A DNA stretch of 14,384 nt from Fragilaria radians (lineage: Eukaryota; Bacillariophyta; Fragilariophyceae; Fragilariales; Fragilariaceae). The notes below the pieces were generated by a model. That model was not told where the DNA came from and did no database searches. It saw nothing but the letters and a program-made list of their open reading frames with translations. A program made the translations under genes and the position numbers. Numbering within the stretch: the first letter of the stretch is position 1; each line of letters starts with the position of its first letter. Positions 9,500 through 14,384 of the stretch are shown in pieces. The DNA lies in the NCBI GenBank assembly GCA_900642245.1, contig CAAAJI010000032.1:235182-249565 (forward strand). The letters run 5' to 3'.

Positions 9500-10697
9500 G
9501 GGTAAACATCAATCTAGGACTTGGCTTCCAGACCGGAGTCAGTGACATCATCTTCTATTGATTATCTGACCAAAAAAATTGGAACTTGGTCCAAGAAACT
9601 TTACCTGAAAAAAAAGAACCTGAAATGAATGGATCATAGTTATGTCTACTTGAGCCGATAGTATCAATGGAGCGTTATCTTTTATTTTGATTAGTTAGAA
9701 AATCTTAAATTTGATTTTATATGTGAACGTAGTTTCTAAGTTTCTAATATCATGTGTTGAAGTATTTTTACTGTTTCTATCCTTGATCACTGTGTCAATC
9801 TCCTTTCATCTTTTGTGGATAAACTAACAGCATCTAGTCATCTCACCTTGAAACCTTTTGGATATCATAAAGACAAACTGCATAAACCCTTACATGGAAA
9901 CAGATATGGTGTATCAAGTCATATAGATCCTAGATTTGAGCACAAAGTGATTTCCCTTTTCACTTCATTTTCTTCAAAACGAAAAAAAACAAGTACATTA
10001 TTTCCCAAAGAATTGTTTTTAGGAATTCAGCATTGTCTTTTTCGTTCCTGCAAGTGGAAAACATTGGGATCACATTCCCCATTGCATTGGACAATATTTT
10101 CATGAATGTGGATAGTAAATCACGGAACATTTATTACGATTACGTCATGAGATTCCATTTGATATCATTGGCAATAACCCTGTAACAACTTGGTAGACAT
10201 CAGTAGGTTTGTTGTGATGTGACTAGTGATATTGATTCAGTAGAAAGACATTTTCACTTATTAATAATATATGTATTATGTTGAGAAAATAAAATTGTAT
10301 ACCTTAGTAAACCTTATGAAGCAATATTCTATCGTTTTCTTGTCTCGATAACCTCTTTGTATCCATTTCCCTTTCTTGTTCACTCACTTGAGATTGCAGG
10401 ATCATTCGAATGACTGTAAATACTACTTTTTTAGGAAGAAACACCATTGGATTCTGTGGGATAGACTATCGAGTACTACTATAAAATGGATTAGTAAAAC
10501 GATTACACAAAGACATCCGTCAGTGAAGTTACGTTGACGAATCTTTTGGAAATTCAATATCTCTTATTTCCGGCAGCAATAACAGTTATTCAGACCACCA
10601 ACAATACTAAACACGTAGCAACAACAACAACAGCAACAACAACAACAACGCCCCCTTTTACGAGTACATTTTAACCTATTGTTGAAATAAAAGAATC
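9500..10697. other. Intergenic region without recognisable gene
   Basis: Nothing resembling a protein or structured RNA gene was recognised on either strand. The bases just after the paralogue stop (AACATCAATCTAGG, about 9505-9518) match the last codons of the upstream M11 gene, so homology runs slightly past this stop and the reading frame here was shortened. An open frame at 9815-10105 begins only with GTG and has no features. The 3' part must contain the promoter and leader of the next gene. Confidence 0.6.
10619..10649 (+). promoter_or_regulatory. CAA-repeat in probable 5' leader
   Basis: About ten CAA triplets with one CAG interruption end 48 bp before the ATG at 10698. The position suggests a 5' UTR. 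CAA repeats are unstructured and are known to favour translation in the TMV omega leader; a similar role here is inference. A comparable tract precedes the eIF3f start on the other strand. Confidence 0.45.
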
Positions 10698-12232
10698 ATG
10701 CATCTATCAGGATCTTCTGTATGGATTGGGATTGTCGTTGTCATGACATCCTCTTGGATGGAACTTGATGCATTTACAGCACCACAGGTTGTCGTCCAAC
10801 AATGGAAATCATCAACAAAGACTACAACAACATCCTTACAGGGTGTGAGGAATCCTCCTCCAGATTCTCTCACACCCTTCAAAGCATTGGTATGTACATT
10901 CGTAGAGAAGGAGTGTTGTGTGTCTTTTGCATATGCAAGAATATTCGCGACTCGATTTTTTCTTGGAATCTAACATCTTGTTCCCCTTCTATGTTTGTAT
11001 CTTCATACCTTGTTCTTCCTGAATATCTACCAACTCAACGAATCATCGATCTCATTATATTAGGGATTTCTGGGTACCTCTGTAGTCTTTTTAGGTGCTG
11101 CTATTTTCAATCCAATATCCTCGGCGGAAAGTCCAGGATCCATGTCCTTATCATCCTTATCTCTCCCAACGATTACCCTCCCATCCAAAGGAGCAGCCAC
11201 GACTACGACAACGCAGGCTTCTTCTCCCAAGACTGTCACTTCACCATCCAGTATCACTACCAAAACATTGAAAGAACAGGGATATGATTTGGATGGTATC
11301 AGTAGCGCTAAAAAACCCAAAATTTCTTCGAATGAGGTAAGTAAAGAGGAAAGGAACTATGTATATATATTTTTCCTATTTTGTATCAATCTTTAATTGC
11401 ATTTTACTCATCCTTTCACATCTCTCTTTTTTTCTCACTACACTTTGTTTGATCGTATATTTATAAATATATCTAGGCGGCAGCAAAATTGGCAGCAGAA
11501 AAAGCTGCTAAACTTCAAGCACAAAAGGAAGCTACCGCCAAGAAAGTTGCAGAACAAAAGGTATGTCTTTTTCTATCGTGAATATTATTCCTCCGGGTAC
11601 ATGTTGACTCATCAACAATTGTTTCTTGTCAAAAAAATATAAATACTAATTATAGGCTGCGGCTGCTACCAAGAAAGCGGAAGAAGCTGCCATTAAGAAA
11701 GTCAAGGTAGGTTACTGTATCTACAAATGTATGTATTGAAACTTGAACAGAAAGATAACTGTTTTGTTGTTCCCCCAATGATGTTTTCCAGGTGGTTGAG
11801 AAACCTGTAATTGCAACAACTACTGCTGCTACAACCACTGCTCCAGTGGATACTTCAGCGGCAGAAAAGGCGGCAGCAGCTGAGAAAGCGGTAGCAGCCG
11901 AAAAGGCAGCAGCAGCGGAAAAAGCGGCTGCGGCGGAAAAAGCAGCAGCAGCGGAAAAGGCAGCTGCAGCAGAAAAAGCGGCAGCAGCGGAAAAGGCAGC
12001 GGCGGCGGAAAAAGCAGCTGCTGCTGAAAAGGCGGCAGCAGCTGAAAAGGCAGCTGCTGTAGCTCCTGTTCCTGTTCCTCCTGCTTCTCCTGCTCCTACT
12101 CCACCTGTGGTATCATCACCTACGTCATCAGGTGGATTGGGTGTTGTGACAGGTACAGCATCAGGTGGACGTGTCCTTCCAAAGGAGGAAGTAAGTGCGG
12201 ATGTATTGACATTTTTGAAAAAGTACAATTAA
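10698..12232 (+). CDS. Predicted plastid-targeted Ala-Glu-Lys repeat protein, function unknown
   Basis: Five exons: 10698-10889, 11064-11336, 11477-11560, 11656-11706 and 11792-12232. All introns are phase 0 GT-AG; the product is 346 aa. Residues 1-25 form a signal peptide ending LDA, followed by FTAPQ. Phe at +1 with A-P context is the ASAFAP-type signature of secondary red plastids. Exon 2 opens with a hydrophobic segment after a Lys (GFLGTSVVFLGAAIF, residues 65-79) ending NPISSA-ES. This could be a Sec-type thylakoid-lumen signal or a membrane anchor. Exons 3-4 are A/K/E/Q-rich helix. Residues 222-286 are eleven A-A-A-A-E-K type units, probably one long charged helix reminiscent of the TolA stalk. 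A Pro-rich linker and a conserved-looking tail (LPKEEVSADVLTFLKKYN) end the protein. I do not recognise a family. The start was chosen for the signal peptide. Confidence 0.72.
11855..12049 (+). repeat. 18-bp tandem repeat encoding AAAAEK
   Basis: One five-codon unit (SAAEK) and ten 18-bp units follow without a break, ending at AAG 12047-12049. Amino-acid identity is almost perfect (one Val for Ala), while third positions vary freely among GCA, GCG and GCT, GAA and GAG, AAA and AAG. Within the last exon of the plastid-targeted gene it forms the helical repeat. Confidence 0.9.
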
Positions 12233-12689
12233 AGTTTCAAAATGTAGTTAATGAGAGGGAAACATAAACGTAGTATATAAGAAGATTTATGATTACTTTG
12301 AAATAAGTTACAGTGAAATTCAAAATAGGAGTAGTAAAAAGTTACATTGACTTGGAAATATTGATGAATAATACTAGAATTTTTACTATCACAATTATCA
12401 ATACTTGAAAAGAATAGTCGAAAGTTTATAACATATTAGAAAAAGCGTATACTATAGTTCCTTCTTGACATTACTAGGACGTGTTATCTGTTATGCTATT
12501 CTTATCGTATCTATGAATACACAGGCATCCGGAACAAATAATACTAGAAGAGAATTGTCTAAAGTTGTTAACACACACTAGATCATAATTGATGCTATAG
12601 ATCAGTCTTGACATCGTAAGTAGGAGTTATAGGGAATCTTGTTTCGACAAGTGTATACCACACCAAAATAAAAGCAATTCCAAATCCAA
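12233..12689. other. Convergent 3' intergenic region
   Basis: AT-rich spacer between the stops of two convergent genes. It presumably holds both 3' UTRs and polyadenylation sites. No open frame, repeat or RNA gene was recognised. Confidence 0.6.
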
Positions 12690-13782
12690 TCATCCCAATA
12701 ATGTTGTATGCAATTGTTCTGCAACATCCAATTGTAATTTGGTAAGTTGTGACAAATGTGTCACTAATAACAAATCTTGTAATTGTTGATCATGAACAAG
12801 GGTAGGATTCTTCGTCCTAGGAAGTTGTGCCACAATTTTCGATAATTCTCTTCCTAGGGTAGGATTTGCAGATACAGTCTGATTGACTACATTGTTCACA
12901 TACGTCAATGTAATATCCAAGGACGATGCCAATTGTTGTAAACTAGATACAAAGGAAGATTGTGAATTGGATGTTGTGGAAGTCGAAGTAGTAGTCGCTG
13001 TAGTAGTATCCTCCAACGCTACCATTGTGTCGTTGGAGAGTTGTCGTTTCATTTCATGTAGACATATAGCTTCGGCATCTGACGATTGGACTTGTACTTG
13101 AATTTCATGAAATAAATTTGCCATGGGTTCATTTTGAATCAAAATGGGTGTCGAGATATATCCTCGTATAGGTATCGCATCGACAAGTAATCGAGTATCC
13201 ACAACAATATGAATAGGTTCACCATCATCTGCTTCTGTAGCATAAAAATCATGAATGAGTGACGAATTGTCAGCCACAAACATGGATGTCGATGTAGTTG
13301 ATGTTGATGAAGTTTCACTCGTAATGGTTGTAGCATACCATCCAACAACAACTTCCTTACGATTTGTCTTTCGATGTAATTGTACCATGGTTTTATTAAA
13401 ATCTTTACCAATCGCAACTTCATCACCACGTTCCGCATGTGGAACGGCAAAACAATTTGTGATTTCGACCTAGTTGGATGGAGAATGGAAAGAATGAGAG
13501 GATATAAAATGATATCAACAACACAGAACAACAACAATACTATCACTAACAACCTACCATATGACCATTACGTCTTCCTAACAATGTACCAATGACACGT
13601 CCATTCATTTCTTGTCGTCTCATATGATGATCTAGGATACTCATAAGGACCAAAGGATGAATCGTTACAATTTGTGCCATGGATGCACCCACAACGGACG
13701 ATGACGATGTATTTACATCTAATAATAAGGCAGGATTATGACGAATGGATGATGTCGTAGTAGTAGTAGCCATCATGGTCAT
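12690..13782 (-). CDS. EIF3F: Eukaryotic translation initiation factor 3 subunit f
   Basis: Two exons on the minus strand, 13782-13558 and 13469-12690, with an 88-nt GT-AG phase-0 intron; 334 aa. The MPN domain opens with IVTIHPLVLMSILDHHMRR and RVIGTLLGRRNG. Across the splice junction it continues VEITNCFAVPHAE, then KEVVVGWYATT, LIHDFYA and PIHIVVDT, all characteristic of eIF3f. The C-terminal part keeps the family pattern SANPTLGRELSKIV, then LQDLLLVTHLSQLTKLQL. The JAMM zinc signature (HxH with Ser and Asp) is absent, as expected for this non-catalytic MPN subunit, which scaffolds the eIF3 complex on the 40S ribosome. Ser/Thr-rich insertions follow GWYATT and precede the C-terminal helices. 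Length is close to the human protein (about 357 aa). It is convergent with the A-E-K repeat gene and divergent from the gene at 14060. Alternative starts at Met3 or Met4 are possible. Confidence 0.93.
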
Positions 13783-13836
13783 GTTGTTGTGGTTGTTGTT
13801 GTTGTTGTGGTTGTGGTTGTTCGTTGTTGTTGTTGG
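13783..13836 (-). promoter_or_regulatory. CAA/CCACAA-rich leader abutting the eIF3f start
   Basis: Read on the minus strand, the 54 bases before the ATG consist almost only of CAA, CAAC and CCACAA units and run directly into the start codon. Such G-poor leaders are unstructured. A similar tract lies before the gene at 10698. Translational relevance is inference. Confidence 0.45.
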
Positions 13837-14059
13837 ACCGTTTCGTCGTATAAATCGACTATCAAAGGAAACTGTGGTGGAGAATTTGTTGTTGTGGATA
13901 CGACAGACAGACAGGACAGTATACGTACATACTACTACTCGAATTAATGTACTGTATGTTACGTTAACAAAACGTCATTTTTCTGTTCCAAGAATTGTAC
14001 ACCTTCTGACCTTGTTCGCTCCTTCTTTCCATCTATCTATTCATCTCTATCCATTCATC
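13837..14059. promoter_or_regulatory. Divergent promoter region
   Basis: About 220 bp, plus the CAA leader, separate the start codons of eIF3f (minus) and the gene at 14060 (plus). Both promoters must lie here or overlap. A short tandem GACA motif (about 13907-13918) and a C/T-rich stretch (about 14020-14059) directly before the plus-strand ATG are visible. No certain TATA box was identified. Confidence 0.5.
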
Positions 14060-14384
14060 ATGCGTTCCATTCCAGGAATTTCAGATCGGATATCCATCAT
14101 CACATCCTCCTCCTCCACATCCACATCTTCCTCATCTTCTTCCAAAAGTAAACAATCTCTAACTGCCTTTTTAACATCCATTCCTCATAATACACCCGAT
14201 TGGATGGAAGCCTTTTGTGATTATATACCCATGCGTCTTTCATCAGAAGAACGTATATGGTTACAAGTATTAGAACAAACCTTACATGTTAGTGAATATA
14301 CCGATCATGTTGATGTTGTTGCATTGGGAGTACGACGGGGGACAAAGGTTCGACGAATCTTGGATGGAATATTGGAAGCGACCC
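14060..14384 (+). CDS. DUF2009-like protein, N-terminal part (cut by window end)
   Basis: Open from ATG 14060 to the end of the window without a stop (108 complete codons), so only the N-terminus is seen. It begins MRSIPGISDRISIITS, followed by a Ser-rich low-complexity stretch. Then come SLTAFLTSIPHNTPDWMEAF and LSSEERIWLQVLEQTLHVSE-YTDHVDV, ending in an Arg/Lys-containing helix (RRGTKVRRILDGILEA). The L-L-E-x-x-L-x-V-S-E-Y-T-D-x-V-D-(I/V) core recalls the eukaryotic DUF2009 family (function unknown). I assign it from memory of that motif, so the match needs a profile search. The start is supported by the divergent arrangement and by the lack of an intron signal before the motif. Confidence 0.6.
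   Translation, partial: MRSIPGISDRISIITSSSSTSTSSSSSSKSKQSLTAFLTSIPHNTPDWMEAFCDYIPMRLSSEERIWLQVLEQTLHVSEYTDHVDVVALGVRRGTKVRRILDGILEAT

Noticed and set aside
9815..10105. 96-codon plus-strand frame
   Set aside because: It starts only with GTG, with no domain, splice or repeat evidence. A 48-codon minus-strand frame in the same place is equally open.
11650..12228. Antisense Ala-Phe-Ser repeat frame of 192 codons
   Set aside because: Mirror of the AAAAEK repeat on the plus strand, which is linked to spliced exons with targeting signals.

Overview
The window looks like nuclear DNA of a photosynthetic stramenopile, most likely a diatom. The evidence is short GT-AG introns (62-174 nt), a plastid presequence of the ASAFAP type, secreted proteins with long Pro-Thr (PT) stalks, and a decayed Ty1/copia retroelement resembling diatom CoDi elements. 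The species cannot be named from the sequence alone.

Layout. Positions 1-4338 hold no intact gene. Minus-strand translation of about 855-3370 shows a heavily mutated copia pol: the integrase C-terminal motif, then reverse transcriptase, then RNase H, in the right order but broken by stops and frameshifts. A cluster of small hairpins (1970-2207) lies between the integrase and RT remnants. Positions 4339-6980 encode a five-exon secreted metallopeptidase of family M11 (gametolysin-like), with a signal peptide, a putative propeptide, the HEIGHNLNLGH zinc motif and a PT-rich stalk of about 300 residues. Positions 7382-9499 are a tandem paralogue with intact catalytic and stalk exons but no counterpart of exons 1-2 and no splice acceptor where one is needed. 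Positions 9500-10697 are non-coding apart from a CAA-rich leader.

Positions 10698-12232 encode a five-exon protein with a bipartite plastid presequence, a possible thylakoid-transfer segment and an Ala-Glu-Lys helical repeat. Its function is unknown. Convergent to it on the minus strand (12690-13782) is a two-exon eIF3 subunit f gene. Divergent from that, at 14060, begins a gene cut by the window end whose product resembles the DUF2009 family.

There is no operon-like cooperation here. The two M11 genes form a local tandem family that probably acts outside the cell (wall or matrix proteolysis). eIF3f and the gene at 14060 share a divergent promoter region of about 280 bp. The points most worth following are the acceptor-less but well conserved M11 copy, the charge-patterned PT stalks, and the plastid A-E-K repeat protein. 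I did not find a convincing wholly new system.
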